Assembly: GCA_907163375.1 (NCBI GenBank)
Contig: CAJQUW010014769.1
Coordinates: 1,178,001 to 1,242,000 of the forward strand
DNA: 64,000 nucleotides
Direction: 5' to 3'
Source of the DNA: Prostheceraeus crozeri
Taxonomy: Eukaryota; Platyhelminthes; Polycladida; Euryleptidae
The position numbers were made by a program, and so were the translations under genes. Numbering within the stretch: the stretch's first letter is position 1; each line of letters begins with the position of its first letter. Positions 23,681-38,000 of the stretch are shown piece after piece. The notes beneath the pieces were generated by a model. It searched no databases. It worked only from the letters and a program-made list of their open reading frames with translations, and was not told where the DNA came from.

Positions 23681-26045
23681 CAGAGTTGGAAAAGTCGGAA
23701 TTGGAATTGGAATTGACGATATTTAAATCTACTGGAATTGGAATTGGAATTGGAATTGACCTTGATAAACCTCAGCTCCACTTTTTCGATAGACCTGTGA
23801 TAAATCTATTTGTACAAAAATTGAAATCACAGTATTCGGCCGTTGTGTTAACTGCACACAGAGATAAGAGAGAGATAGATCGACAGAGCTAGTTTTATTC
23901 TATTGTTGAATAAAGGGTGCTAATTGTGACTTTGATGGGCCTACAGCCCCCGGACAATGTTAATTCAGCAATTAAGCAAACAATGAAAAGATAATCATTT
24001 TTGTTCAATCTGTTATTTAGTTATTTATCATGTAAGATAATTAATCAAAATAAAACGATTGTTGAATTTAGTTATTGATTGGATAAGCACAAAAATTGAA
24101 GATTAACTTAATTGTTGTACACACGAAAAAATCGGTTTGGAAAGAGGAAAATTAACCCTGCATTAAAGGGCAGCCTGTCAGTTCAAATCACAATATAGAC
24201 AGTGTCAACAAATTATTCTAATAATTAATGATTCAATTAAAATGGCAATGACATGAAATATTATTCAACTTCCAATCACAACAATTGACAATATTAATTT
24301 TCAAGACTATAATTATACAAATACGATACCCAACGATAAAAGAAAAACTTTAAACTTGCAGTTCACTTCTTGATGTTCAATTCACTTCAATTCGATCGGA
24401 CTCACTTATACCAAAATAATATCATAAATATCATGAATATCAGTGTCACTTATACCGTCAATCTTCAATCGCGCTCGTTGATGTACGTGTTGCCGCATAC
24501 GCTACTGTGTTGTTGTTCGCTGGTAGGCAGTTGCAGTTGTTACTTCTGTAGTCAAGTTACACCGCGAGAGCACGGAGTTCTTCTAACAGCTACTGAATAT
24601 GTCGTATGTGTTGTTGTTGGTAGTTGTTGTTGTTTCAATTTCTCATCGTCTCTAATTTATGCAAATTTTTTGACACTTGACGATAAATCCACTTTCTTTT
24701 GAAAATTGAAAGTTTCCTTTAATCTCTGCTCGTTAGCTTTCGACCCGACCACATTTTGTTCTTATCACGGAATTTTTAATCTCCTTTTTTAACATTGACC
24801 ACTAATCAGTTTTCATGATATCATTTTTAGCGTCGTTTTTTCTTTCATCAACAATCACGTTATTCGCACATTGAATTTCTTTCTTCCGTCAGTTTATTAA
24901 TAGATTTATTCGCATCTCTCTCTCTCTCTCTCATAGAAGTAGATAATCCGTTTCATAAAACTTGGATCATCCCAAAATTTGACTAAATAAAACATAAGTA
25001 TGATACAGAAAGCATTTTTCATGCTGCACATTAATAAACACATTGAAAGCTTCTTCACCGACAATAATTTCTCAGATAAGTGAATAGTCGCTGGAACTTT
25101 TCAATTAATCATTAAATGACACATGTGATATAGTGTGATGATATTTTGGAAGCTGATATTCGAAAGCATGTAAAGATTTTGAAAATTGTTCAAATATAGT
25201 GAACAGGGGAGCCCTTTCAAGTAAAATGAATACTCTGAGATTTCTTGACCTCTGATTTCAAGCTGGAGCAATGTATGTTCTGTAAATCGACATTGCAAGT
25301 TGCATATGTGACTGATAATACTCTTGATAGATTATAGGAGCGATATTTCAAAATGATGAACGTACAGAACGTTTTAAAGGATTTCTTTCTTTGTCATCCT
25401 GTCGCCGCAGTATTTTGTACATTCACTATTGCTTTTGTGTATGATCTTTGGACAAGGGGCAGCAATCCAGATCACAATTTGGCTTGATAAATATAAATGA
25501 GAAAACATGGAAACCAGCTCGCACAATTTGCGTTTTGCCCCAACTTAGTTCCCCCGGCGTGTGCCATAATTTTCATGCAATTTCCATTCTAGGACTTTCT
25601 ATGGTACTGTTAATTTCTATGCTCTCTCTCTCTCTCTCAGCGTTTGATTCTTTGCTGACCGTTAATTTTCTTTTCTCTTTTTCACAAGATGTTGAATATC
25701 TCGTTTACGAAACGAAAATGGCGTAGGCTGACCGGCTACATATATACATGTACATGTACACAAGAAATATGAACTATGAACATGAGAACGCACATAGGAA
25801 CGACGCAGGGAACGGCACACAGGAATAACAAGGATAGGATACGGGTACATGGGTTAGATTGAAGCGAGGAAACTTTAGATACATTAACATATACGCGTCG
25901 TGCAATTATCGGAATTGAATCTCATTATGGAATTGGAATTGGAATTGAATTGAACTGTTTCGACTGGAATTGGAATTGGAATTGAAATTTCTGCTCTGGA
26001 ATTGGAATTGGAATTAAAAAATTCAGTGGAATTTTTCCAGCTCTG
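23681..26045. mobile_element. hAT-type element (2365 bp) with GGAATT hexamer arrays
   Basis: The ends are CAGAGTTGGAAAA at 23681 and CAGAGCTGGAAAA in reverse complement from 26045. The 8-bp target duplication CTCACTGC is identical on both sides (23673-23680 and 26046-26053). Subterminal arrays of GGAATTGGAATT stand at 23698-23758 and 25914-26035, interrupted by unique spacers. The middle has no transposase motif; the 24370-24702 frame is low complexity, and CT microsatellites occur at about 24919-24932 and 25622-25638. It is a long non-autonomous hAT element. The hexamers lie where hAT transposases bind subterminal repeats. Confidence 0.88.
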
Positions 26046-26053
26046 CTCACTGC

Positions 26054-29000
26054 TGTAACAAAACGATGAATATGTCCCTGCGTGACTTGCACTATAGTGG
26101 TGTTAATAGAACAGAAAATAGATAGCAACAACTGCAATCCTACATGTATGCCTAGCATGCGTGCCAGTTATTTCACAGAAATTTATAAAAAATCCATTGA
26201 ATATCTCCGGGGTTCTATTTTAGCATATAAACAAGTATGCTCATATACTGCACGTTTATGTTATGAAACTCGCACTTCCGGTCTATAGAAAAAATTTGAA
26301 TTAGAGATCAAAATGAATGAGAGAATCAGCATATTCATGAACAGGTTATTGAAGAATATAGACCGTAACTTTACTTTTCTTTCATTCACATTTATCCGTG
26401 ATTTAGCTATCACGCATTATTGTTCAAGTAGACTTCCTGTGGCTGAACCTCAAGATTGCAAACAATGAAAGTCAGAAAACTTGAGAAGTCGCATCAGACC
26501 GGATCGACGTCCAGCCTTCACAACATGGGACACAAATTATGAAGAATCGTTGAGTGAGTGATTGATAAGCCTGTATTAGCCTACAATTTCAGACCCTACG
26601 CTATTGTATGCTCTTAATAAAACCACATAGCAGCTTAGCACTTTCACGAAAGTATAATTAAATTTTTATTTCCATTCGACTAGTGCTTTTGGATTCGGTT
26701 CGGGTTTGAAACCGAACCTGAATAACCTTAGCTCTAAGACATAACCAACTTTGATCGCAACCAGGAGACATTTTAAGGGATTAACATTATTTTCACGCTC
26801 GAATATTCGTTTTCGCCTGAACGAATGCGATCGCATCGCACGAGTCTGAAGTTGAGATTCGTCCCAAGAATCATATGTTATCACTGAATGAAAATAATCT
26901 TAAATCTTGCTCCGTTAGATCTTCGGTGTATCTCATGGAAAGCCATCGATTGTCATGCTCATCAATGCAAAAAAAACAAGTTCTTATGGTTGTCGTCTAC
27001 TAATGGATGTTGTCGGTTGCATTCTCATTTTTGTACAAGGTAACGCAGATGCCTATGAATCAGTAATGACAGCGCCAGCACTTCATCAAGTCAAGTTTGA
27101 CAAATAACTATGACAAAAGCACATTGTCAGCCAACAAAAAATGAAGATTTGAAATTTGAATTTGCAATTGCTTGCTATTAATGCACAACGACTTATGGCT
27201 TCGAATTTGGCAGAAGGGAAATAACTTTGCTGGGCTGGCCGCCTTCCTCACGGGACTTTGTGAAACGCCGAGTGATAAGCTTATTCATTCTTGTGTTGCG
27301 TCGTGACGAGGAACTTCCTAAAATGTGCAAGCGATTAGTTCAATCAATGCCCGATCGAATGGCGACGGTCAACGCTGAAAAAGGTGCTTAGACAAGATTC
27401 TGACACTCTCATGTTGGTCTGACACTCTCATGATGCTATTCATATACTGTAATGAATTCATGATGTCAACTGCTTAGAACTTGGTCACATATGTTTGATG
27501 GCAAATGCAATATAATGCGCATTAATCCTTACTTGTTGCAAACTTCTACCTGGCACTGCATATCTGTTCGCATGACATGGTCATCATTCAAAAATTACAT
27601 TGCTGAGAATCTAGTGAAGCAGTCTAGGATTATTCGGTGAACGAGCACGAGGTTTTAAACAACGGACATTCAAACAATGCGATTGTAGGGCTTATGGCAA
27701 CTGATAGCTTGATTAGTAATCAATAATGTTTTAAAATCAAGAGATCATGCCCGGCTTTGCTTCTCTGAAGCTCTAAATCAGAATTGCTTTATCCCTCAGA
27801 TATATTTTCCCGGAGCCATATTTTTCTATTTAACTTGTGGTGCTGAGGACATATCAACCGCTCATGCTCATGTAAAATCATCATTTTTGGATGTGTTATC
27901 TCATTTCAATAGAATCAGTAGAAGTATGGTAGATTGGCCAAGGAAGTCCACTGAACCCCCCTCAGGTCTCAGAGTCTTTTTGTGCATGACCACGATTGTG
28001 CATAATGAATGTAATTCATACATGGTTTACATCATGATTGTATATGTGCGTTGTGTTCGAAGATTGCAAAATGAGAATTTTTGCCTTCGCACATGATCGT
28101 GCATGACTGGTTGGCCTACATGAGCATCTCGGCAAAATCAATGCTCAAGATGGAAGCTATCATTATACTCTTAGTTCAACACTAAAAACACTGTTGACGA
28201 AGTTTTCATAGCAGTAATTGATAAGTTTGAGATCTCCACAGCTGGTTTGAGGGCTACAAATTAGTGTAGCAATTATGACTCTGTGTAGGCATAATTCAGA
28301 TAAAGATGGATAAATTTGAAAAAATGAACAAATGTGAGAGCACTGCTGCATGGAATCTGAGGTCACATGGTGACAGCAAACTTCGTCAAACCGCCTCATA
28401 GTACAACTGGTACTGTGATAAATGTTGAATTATAAAACACCATATTTTCACGTGTTTACTGAGAAGGCTGAAAGACACTCAAGGGAATAGTTATGTCAAT
28501 CTGCCAAATGTTAACATCATTGCTTTTCTAGAAATCAACTTTCCCAATGTTTTGATATCGATTTGAGCAAGTTAACATAGAATTTGTAAAGGGAGTCCAC
28601 TGGATTCTTGTCTCAGAGGGTGTGAAAAAGCTCTCTGGGGGTAAATGCTGTCATGTAAATACATGTATCCAATTCCGGCATGAACCTATACTTGAAATTT
28701 TTCTAATAAACTCAGTGATATAAAAAGCATTAAATTTAAATTAGAAAGTTAGCAGTTAGCAGGCAAATAACTTTTCCTGTTTTATGATTGAAACCTACAT
28801 GTTAATATCAATATCACCAGTACATGTGTGACTGGAACTGTTTTATCAAGTATGTGACTGATTTGGGAAATAATGAGCACCTTTCGCAAAGGACATACAG
28901 CGAGGATAATCTTCACAATAGGATAAATATCATTCTGAACAGAAGACACAACATTGATCAAGATTTAAAATTGCAATTTTTGAAAGCTGCTTATGCTCGT

Positions 29001-29609
29001 AGAAACTGATGCCACTATTAAAAGGCCTACCTGAAAATTACCTGAACAACTTTTTATCTTAATTTATTGCTTCTGAAGAACCATGGAAATACATGCATGT
29101 ACTCATTTAGGTCGTCTCACAGCGCGTGTTATTCGCTACAAGAGCTTTTGATAATAGATTTGCTATTGGCAATTGGCACTTTGTCATAACAGTGTTGAGC
29201 ATGAGTGATCGTGTTTTCACTATGCATGTTACATTTCTAGAATGCTTATTCCGCTGACCCTCTACATCTCCTGATTTGTTTCAGAAAATTTCTCAATTTC
29301 TGTCAAAATTGATATGAATACAGTGTACATGACCGACTTCAATAAAAAAAATAGATGACACACAATATGCACCGTCACCAAAGCTATGTTTGTAACACTT
29401 TCTTATTCTGCAAAATTTGATACAATCACAAATCTAGACAACATTCTGAAAGTTTGTCAACAGTGTCAACAGCAACAAATATCACTTAGTAATAACAGCT
29501 ATATTTTTATATGCGTCACCGATTTATTGGCAGTTACCAGCGGTCTTGCTAAGTAAGCTAGACGTTTCCACAAAAGAGCACATCGGCTGATCTGTGAATC
29601 TGATTGTAC
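26054..29609. other. Intergenic, no gene recognised
   Basis: About 3.5 kb with short open frames only (26666-26884 minus, 27887-28096 plus, 28163-28399 minus, 28824-29009 plus), none with a domain or signal peptide. A perfect palindromic word TTCGGTTCGGGTTTGAAACC lies at about 26694. Nothing else is supported. Confidence 0.45.
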
Positions 29610-29617
29610 CTGTGATG

Positions 29618-30814
29618 CAGGGTGCGAAGTAAGGGGGGATGGGGGGGGGTTCCGTCCCTACCAGTGATCATCTGAATCCCCACCAATACTAAGGTTTGAT
29701 TAGTCCTGGGGGGGGATCCCAGATTGTCCCTCCCAGTGATGTGTCTGTCAGAATGTATGTCTACTTTTTCTGTCTCTCAGAGTGGCTTTTAGCCGATTCC
29801 ACTTGACGGCTATCTTCAATGCTGCAGCGCATGTGTGTGTGCTGCTGCTGCTGCAATGAAGGACATCTGACTCACTAATACCCCGTCCACTGCGTGGGCA
29901 GCAGTTAGTGCATGTGTCTTGACCGAACTCTGTTTTTTCATCATCATTCGTCGCTTCTCCACGAGTTTTTCCTGCAATTTCGTCCGTCGCATCTCGATTG
30001 AGAAATCATATCGATCGACATCAATTCGTGGAACAAATGTGTGTTATAAGGGATTGTCTTCGTGAGTTGAAAGCACTCAGCTTGAAAGTAAGTTCCGATT
30101 CTACGATGTGGTGACTCCGCTTTCCTTAGCGATTGTATCAATGATTCAATCACACCTTGTTTGGTATTAACATTGCATAGCATAAATCAAGTGGAGAGAT
30201 TATTTCAGATTCGAGACAAAACGCTATGCTTCAATATTTCTAATATAATTATGCAAGTGGTAGTGTTATATAAATCAATACTTCATGGAGAATGAGGAAG
30301 TGGAACTTTTTCTTATCATGATAATTTTATCGTCTTAGATGCATTCTTCATGAAAAACATCTCAACTGACTCCGAAAATCAATATTTCATCCTACTCTGA
30401 GAGGATAATGCGTGGTCGACTATAGTCGACTCAGGTAAATAACGGGTTAAAGTATCTGGTTTGGTCTACGTAAGATGATTTAATTGATTTTCTATAAAGT
30501 ATTCTAATAATCCGTTAAAGTATCTGGCTTGGTCTGAGATGATTTTCGTAATTTTTTTGTAAAGTATTCTAGATAATCATAATGGTCGTTATGATAACAT
30601 GAATGTTCATCTGAGTGAGTAGGAACATCGCCAAAAAATCAGCAATATTTTACATGACATCATATCTGACAACTCCATATCAGCGCGTGAAAGACAGAGA
30701 TTTGCCAGACGAATTATACCTAGCCGCTTCGAAGATAATTATGGGTCTCATTCAGCACATAGCCTACATGAAGATTGGCATCCCCCCAGTAACTTTTTCC
30801 TACTTCGCACCCTG
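29618..30814. mobile_element. hAT-type element (1197 bp)
   Basis: Both ends read CAGGGTGCGAAGTA inwards (from 29618 and, in reverse complement, from 30814). The target duplications are CTGTGATG (29610-29617) and CTCTGATG (30815-30822), matching at 7 of 8 positions. The left subterminal region is G-rich (29631-29650) and repeats a CCCAGTGAT word. A minus frame at 29944-30183 lies inside but shows no hAT motif. It is probably non-autonomous or too decayed to read. Confidence 0.82.
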
Positions 30815-31040
30815 CTCTGATGCCCCTCCTCCTTTAAATGTGAAATTTGAGCACGTCGGTTTTCGGCTGCTGCATCGAGCAGAATCATTTATCGAACATC
30901 CACTGCATCATCTGGTACCAGAAAGATTCACTTTCATCAGAAAGTTTCGAGTCCCATTTTGCAAAACTGTGCGTCGTGCTAATTCATTTTTCCCATGGGT
31001 TACTGTGTTACATAACCTTTCCTTTCATTAATGTGATGAA
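30815..31040 (+). pseudogene. Possible LINE tail (end of reverse transcriptase ORF)
   Basis: Directly beyond the hAT end the plus frame reads ...FRVPFCKTVRRANSFFPW and ends at a stop at 31029-31031. The pattern of basic residues, SFFP and a short tail resembles the last residues of many LINE reverse-transcriptase ORFs. A (CTACTACTG)n-like run at about 31160-31180 could be the LINE's simple-repeat tail. The open frame begins inside the hAT element (30615) and so cannot be one gene as it stands. The assignment is weak. Confidence 0.35.
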
Positions 31041-32453
31041 AACAATGATTACTTGAATGCCATTTCTTTTCTTTTTCTTTGTACCAATTTGTATAATCTG
31101 CATATGTCTCAATGTATTTTGTGATTTTCATTCCTACAATACGGTATTACGGTATGTACGCTACTACTGCTACTACTAACAACATTCTGAAAGTTTGTTG
31201 CTTTGTATCCACTTAACAATTTTGCATGTCAAAACCTATTTAAAACGAGTTAATTTTGGGCTTAAACCTATGATGAAAACTTGATTTTCCTGAGTGGACT
31301 GTATATTATAGTGTACAGATTATCCCAGAGAGAAACTGGTATTGAATATCATGCAAACGCTGCTATTAAGGAGATGTAGCAGACTAGAAAATATGAGTTT
31401 ATGTAGGCTAAATGAATGTTTCATGCATGCAAATTGATCCATTTCACTAGATGCAGAAAAAATATTCTTTTTCAATGAAATGAAATTAATATCTCCAGAT
31501 ATCTCTGTATGTAATTTATAAATATTTCATGATAGAAAATTCAAAAAAATTCATTGACAGTCGGGCATCTTTTTCACTATATGTAGCCTATCCGGACCCA
31601 TTTAGTGGGAGGGGAGAGTGAAAAGACTTCATCTCCAAAAGTTGATTTCATTACTATGGATTGGATATGAATACTTAATAATATACAACCCTGTGTACCA
31701 ATGAACACCCATGATAAATGAAATTCGAATTTCATTTTAAAAGATAATCACAAATCGGAACTAACTTTTTAGCATTCAAATTGGACTTCGGAGGTAGCAG
31801 ATCGGATAGTCTTTAATCAGACTTGCAATCTTTCGAAGCGCGCCTACCTCCGAACTATGCTAGTAAATTATATGCATGAAAATTATTGTTTTCCATCCAT
31901 GTGTCGTCTTACATCATTATTGAAATTAAAACGACACCATGAAATCATGTTCAATTAACTCAAAATTAAACTAAAATTTAAATGCAATTGATATATTTCA
32001 TGGGCCCCTTGGCTAGCAATGTGGTGGAGAATAATATGGCTTGAAATGAAAAGGATTTTCAGTAGCAGGTAGTACAAAGAATTTCTTCGTTTATCAGTTT
32101 ATGTAGATTAGTTACGCTAACCATTTTCAGAAGACATTTCATATAAATAGTGGTCAAAAGTGGTCGCTATATTTCAACAAGTAATGATTTTACTACGTAC
32201 CAAACTACAAATCGTTTATCGTTCAATGGGACAACCGTTTGACGTGACCATGCACAGAAGTAGACAGCAAACTCGTCCGACGAGATGGAGCAATCTATTT
32301 CTGTGGACGTGACATATCAGGTAACAACATAAAATAAGAATGTAAAGCAGTTGACATATCACAAAAATACAAATCATCTCGCATAATAGCATTGAAATTG
32401 ATAAACAAGTGAGAGGACTGTCTCATTCTAGAACATCAAGTAATGGAATATGA
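31041..32453. other. Sequence 3' of the receptor gene
   Basis: Probably 3' untranslated and downstream DNA of the minus-strand receptor in its right part. No AATAAA-type signal was noticed on the minus strand within a few hundred bases below 32454. No other gene or repeat end was seen. Confidence 0.4.
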
Positions 32454-33297
32454 TTAAAGACAAGTCTCACGAGAGAGAGGCGAAGTCGGGTTACACGATT
32501 GCACTGATGCTCCAGCTGTGTAAATTGAATCGCATTGATCCTGCTTCAAGACTCGAGTTCTTGCAACTGTGGTATCCATTACAAAAGGCCGATGATGTCT
32601 TCGACTAGAATGTCGCCATCGGCATAAAAGAATAGCTTTAAAACTTTCACGATATTTCTTGGAATAAAAACAATAAATCCAAGGATTTACACAATAATTC
32701 GATGCTCCAAGCCACTGACAGAATGCTAGTGGTTTCAAGAAGCCCGGAATGTCTTCTTCTGGTATGAGGTAGATAGATATGGCTACAATATAAAGAGGAA
32801 GCCAAGAAAAAGCGAAAACTGCCACAACAGTTACAAGCATTTTAACAATATTTATTGTCTTTGCTTTTGAAATGCCCCCTGTTGACCTCATGGCCACATG
32901 TCCATTTAATCCGCGACGCCCTCCTTGACCATTTGTAGAAAGCGCTTGACTTTTTTGCGATGGAGTACTATCGGGTGGTGAACCTTGAAATCTTCGTAGT
33001 ACTCGGGCCGCAATGGTGCAATAGAAATAACAGATAAGACACAATGGTAGAACATAGAGTGTCGTTACCATTATTCCAATAAAGTATGCCTTTTGAAATG
33101 TCTCATTTGGCCAATGTTCCATACAGATGGTCACATTCCGTCTTGTTACGTTATTATCATCCACCCTTGTTTCAGTATCAAAATAGATCGCCCAGGGAGA
33201 TGTAATAGTGCATGAAAATATCCATATTCCGGCAATGATCCATTTGGCTCGATAGCGATTGAGGAATCTTTTCAACGGGTAACAGATGGCAAGATAC
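32454..33297 (-). CDS. Neuropeptide-type class A GPCR, last coding exon (TM4-TM7)
   Basis: The exon begins after a CAG acceptor (33298-33300, preceded by a pyrimidine-rich tract) with the last base of an Arg codon, then YLAICYPLKRFLNRYRAKW, so the splice lies inside the DRY motif. TM4 is IIAGIWIFSCTITSPWAIYF. The second extracellular loop has N-glycosylation sites (NVT) and the conserved Cys in ICMEHWPNE. TM5 is YFIGIMVTTLYVLPLCLICY. A basic third loop leads to TM6, IVKMLVTVVAVFAFSWLPLY, with the FxxxWLP signature. TM7 carries WLGASNYCVNPWIYCFY, an NPxxY variant, followed by helix 8 and a Ser/Thr-rich tail ending at TAA (32454-32456). ECL2 with C-x-x-x-WP, and NPWIYCF in TM7, recall SIFamide/NPFF-type peptide receptors, but the ligand class is uncertain. 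This is the only clear host gene in the window. Confidence 0.93.
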
Positions 33298-34257
33298 CTG
33301 GAAGAGAGAATATGCTACTGATCTGTAACAAGGAACATGTATCACTCTAATGAATTTTCCATTAATTTGCTGTCATTGCCACCCTAAAAATGAAAAGTGC
33401 GGATGGATTTTTGTGACATCGTACTGCCCTAACAAAAAACTTCCATTGACTATTCATATTACTGAATTCAAAATCAATCATGCTTATGCCGCTAAAGAAC
33501 AGACTATTCCATGAACTCCAACTACATCGACAAATATCGTGTGGACTAAAAACTGCATTTATAAGAGTGAACCTCTTATGATGTACAGTTAAATCACTAT
33601 AACCATGGAAATCTATCATTACAGAACGAATGTATACATGTACATTGAAAACAATGCTTCGTCGTGGACATGCATTAACATAGGTCTTGCAACTCAAATT
33701 TGAGCGCATGTATAATTCCAAATACTACATTGTAAGAGCGAATGTGACTACTGAACCAAACGTGAATTCCAAAACCAAAGCGAGCATTCCTAACCCTGTG
33801 TTAAAATGCTATGCAGTGTATATGAATCTCTCACAACAAAAGATCTGTCAATAATAAAAATTCGAATACCACATTTATGAAGAAACTCACATCAAGATGT
33901 CAGATTACCAGTTGAAGGATGTTTTAATCTCTATCATCTCGATCTGTCAAAGATGCTGTTATCTCTATATGCCGAAAAAGAGCTCCTCTTGCCAATACCA
34001 AGGCTTATAATATTTTTACATGGTTGGAAAGGATTTGAGGATGAGAGAGAGAGAGAGAGATGTTACGATATGTAACCTCATTAAAAAATACTTCAATACG
34101 TTATCCAAAATGTAATTTGTAGTTCAATGCTGCTTTTGACAGCTATTCAGTGGATTTCAGAGCATCAAAAATGCCGAATATAAACAGATTTAATTACTAA
34201 GAAAAAGCAAGATAATTGTCTTTGGCCGAAAATTCTCTCTATCTGTAAAAAAATAGG

Positions 34258-35060
34258 TCACAATAAAATAAAGTAAATAAAGTCACAAAACTTTTCGCCG
34301 TCGACTTGTTCACTTGTGAGAGTGTTAACTGGAATGCTGTATATTGATATTGATGGTCGGACGGCGTGAGCAGATAGATCACTTGTGTTTCCACAGCACG
34401 CCGTACACTCAAATTCCGCAGATTGAAATATAATATCGACTACTTTATGAATTCGGGACTTGGCGTTACTGAATGTTGACTTATAATGCATATACACATT
34501 AGAAGAAGACACGTTCAAATGCTCTCTCAACCTGGATCGCATAGTTCTGGTGGATTCTCCAATATAAAAAGATGTACAAAATGAAAAATTAAAATACGAT
34601 ATGCAACATTCTTACTGTACATACACAGCTACCATTACCTTCTAGACATCTACAATAAATACATTTACATGTTTGTTTCTCTCTCTTGCGTGAAAGGGAA
34701 GATAAATTTTTAGATTTAAAGGATATAGAAGCATGGTCATTTAGTTTGCATTTATGTGTAAGGCGTCGAATTTCTCTGACTTGATTGTCATTTATAAAAG
34801 GTAACGTAAGAAATATTTTGTCACTTCGACATGTATTTCTATCACGTGTCATTGTAGAATAGCGCGCGTCTCTGACAGATCTTTGGATAATATTCCTAGG
34901 GTAGCCGTTGCAATGATATCGATCCGTTATCATGTTTAGTCTTTTCTGTTTTTCAGATTCGTTAAATCCATTTCTGATAGCTCTCCGCAGTTCATTTTTC
35001 AGAATATTCATTTTCATGTATTTAGGATGATGGGATTTCCATGGAATAACACAATTTGAA
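34258..35060 (-). mobile_element. Penelope-like element, broken 3' fragment with GIY-YIG domain
   Basis: The minus strand reads WKSHHPKYMKMNILKNELRR, YHCNGYPRNIIQ and KIFLTLPFINDNQVREIRR, as in the thumb region of Penelope-like reverse transcriptases. After a cysteine-containing linker (CKCIYCRCLEGNGSC) comes CTSFYIGESTRTMRSRLREH, the GIY-YIG endonuclease start with its catalytic Arg and His region. The catalytic part of the reverse transcriptase is absent, so this is a 5'-truncated fossil. The frame also changes between the linker and the nuclease. It lies in the receptor intron, in the same strand sense as the gene. Confidence 0.82.
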
Positions 35061-38000
35061 TTACAGGGTTTAAAGGGTTAAGATTTAATTACTACTAAAT
35101 TTTTGTTTTATTTGGCAGTATTTCTTTTAGACTTGTAATTTAAGTATCTGATACATTAGACTCTACTGTACTGAGAAGATTTGCTTTTAGTAATGTCATT
35201 ATGACGATACGAAGAATAACACTGGTAAGACCATGCTAGAGTGTCTCTTCACATTATGATAGAAATCAATACTGTCCTCTACATTACATTTAGTTGTGAT
35301 AAATTTGGACAAATTTTGCACAGCATATCAAGTGATTAATGTCATCACATCAGCGCCAATGCTACAAAAATCAACGTAATTTTCTCCTGTCATGTTGTGT
35401 TATTGCTAAACGTGTATAAATATTACCTAGATACGCGACCATGCCTAATTATGCGGTAGTCAATGCACAACTCTTTATCTCTACATTCTACGCAGTGTGT
35501 TAGCGATCTCTTTGCCGACTTTGTTTTCAAGTCATTTTTAGAACAGTGATCTCTTAGGAATAATCTTTATTCATGTAACCAGCAACAGATTGTGTAAAAG
35601 CACAAGTTGCAAACTACAAACGAAATTACTCTTATTTCAACAAATGTTTGAAAAATGTAAGATAGATTTTTTTGAAATTCTTATTATTGTTGTTCACAGG
35701 TTTACATCATCTCCAGAAATGCTCACCAGTTCTTTCATTCAATTCTCTCATCCGCAATCACTTTCTTGCGTTAGTGTAAGAAATGGAATTGTTCTGTTTC
35801 ATTCGTAGTTGTGTATTGATAATAGCAAGATTTTTAATGTCTTAAATTAACTAAATATGATCCATAAAGTTTCTTCGTTTGAGAGAAGCCTACTACATCA
35901 ACAAGTTCCAATGAACATCAACTCAAGGCACGAGCTTGACATTTGTAGAGATTTCCTTTTCCATTGACTTTATTATTCCACAGCAATAGAATTTTTAATT
36001 CACATCCTATTTCTTACATTTCCTATAAATGCTACTTCGACTATGCAACCCTTTACTACCTGCCTCATAACTCCTGTTCGTCACTTCCTTCGCCATAGTT
36101 TCGAAAATTTTGTATATCATTTTTATGTACCTCTTAATTTGATTTCAAATTTTATTCTGTAAATCATTCACTCACTGCCTGATGATAGGTACGGATATTA
36201 TCAGAAATGTACTGCTGATAAGCAACAATTACACATAAATTTCATCAATTCACTTGGCTCTTTCCAACATTAAAAAAGAAAAAAGCATAAAATCGCATTA
36301 TGCGATAGTAACAATGGATTACTAATAGAGTTATCAGCATGGCGGTCTTTCATCAGATCCATTTTTTTGATTTCATACGTACGATGATTTCCGCACTTCT
36401 CTTCAGTCTGAAAATGTAAATGTTACTGCAAATCTAAGAAAAACTTCGGAAAAGATTATTGCAAAAAGACGAGGATGAAGAAAAATTGCAACATGATGAA
36501 GACAAAGCAGAAATCTAAAGCAGATTGCGTGATTACGATGCCAATCATGACATAAAACAAGCGCAGTTTGCACTAATGAAAATCTAATTCTGTGAGCCTT
36601 TGATATTGAACTGTACAGGTAAGAGTATGCTGTAGTACCATAGAATCTTATTATAGCATATTATTAGCTATCTGTTAAATATATATTCAGCATTACAGCT
36701 GCACTGTACAGGTAACATTGTATCATTCGAATACGTGGTTAAACAATTAAGTCGATGTTTGATGCCTATGTGTACATTTTTGAATACTTTGCTGCGCTTA
36801 ATCAACTTACATTGGAACTCTGTGGCCCAATAAACTGACCTTCCTCGACATTTATAGCTTTATATACAAGTAATGAAGATAATGCAATGACACATGCATG
36901 AAGTAATACTAGGACTATTCGGAAAGTAAAGGCCTATTTGCTATGACACCAACTCAACTTCTTTGATTCCATTCATTTCGGACATCTATTAACTGTATAG
37001 CCGAGCAACTCTTCCGTGCAAGTTCCCGTGATCTCGAAATCGCGGAGTAAGAGCTCCCCTTAAGCATACTTCTGGCGGTAAATTTGAATGTTATTCCGTT
37101 GTGTAAAATCGAGACTCATCAAGTCGTCATAAAATCGTCACTGACCCATCCACGCGCCGTTTTAGTTCACTTCTTTCATCAGTTCATGAACAGCATGATA
37201 CTAGTTCAGTCAGCTTTGTAGTGGTCACCAGAAAATCCATCAGTTTTCAAATCAGTCAGAATCAGTTTTTGTGCATTTAGGCTTATCTAGGAACTTTTAT
37301 TATCAAACTGACTTCTCAGCTTTAATTCGATCCCATTCTTCAAACAGGACGACAAATTGCCTCCAACAAACCTCCGTTGTAATGGACAAATCATTGTGTC
37401 ATCTTGCAAGATTCAACCTTCTTAGTCATCTAGTTTTTGTTGTATAGCTTAAGACAAGTGATAAGCTGAAATTGGCAACGTTTTTTGATAACATCAACAT
37501 ACAGATAAATGCATACTTAGCTTACATTCATTTTGGTTCGCAATTTATCAAGACAACATTTTAGTTTTATTCAAATCAGTGAAGAAATAAATTTTTCCAT
37601 ATTCAATGTATGAACTTGCAAGTGAACAGCTTTGCTCCATAGTCACGGAACGAAGTGGGGGCGGCATAACATACCCGGCAAGTTTTTATCAACGGTAAGC
37701 CTTACCTACGAGCACGATTTTCGTATGATCAACGAAGTACATGATACCATCGCTCTCCGCAGAACGAATTAGTCAGATGAATGGTGACATTGACATCCAC
37801 ATTGTAACCGTGAACACCAAGACTCCCACAATATTATATCGAGCAACTTTTGAAACCATTGTAATGTTTTGATTATAAATACTGCTAGTGGTCAATTAAC
37901 CAAATCTTCTTGGAATCCTTGTGTTAAACAACTTTCCCTTTATGCCCTTAACTTAGTGTTTTGAAGACAGGCAAAGTGATTGACATCCATTGGATGACAT

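Noticed and set aside
23698-26035. GGAATT arrays as a CRISPR-like or telomeric repeat
   Set aside because: Hexamers are directly abutting without regular spacers and lie just inside hAT ends in inverted orientation.
30615-31031. 138-aa plus-strand open frame as a host gene
   Set aside because: It runs across the end of the hAT element (30814) and its target duplication, so it is a chance fusion; only its 3' part may be LINE-derived.
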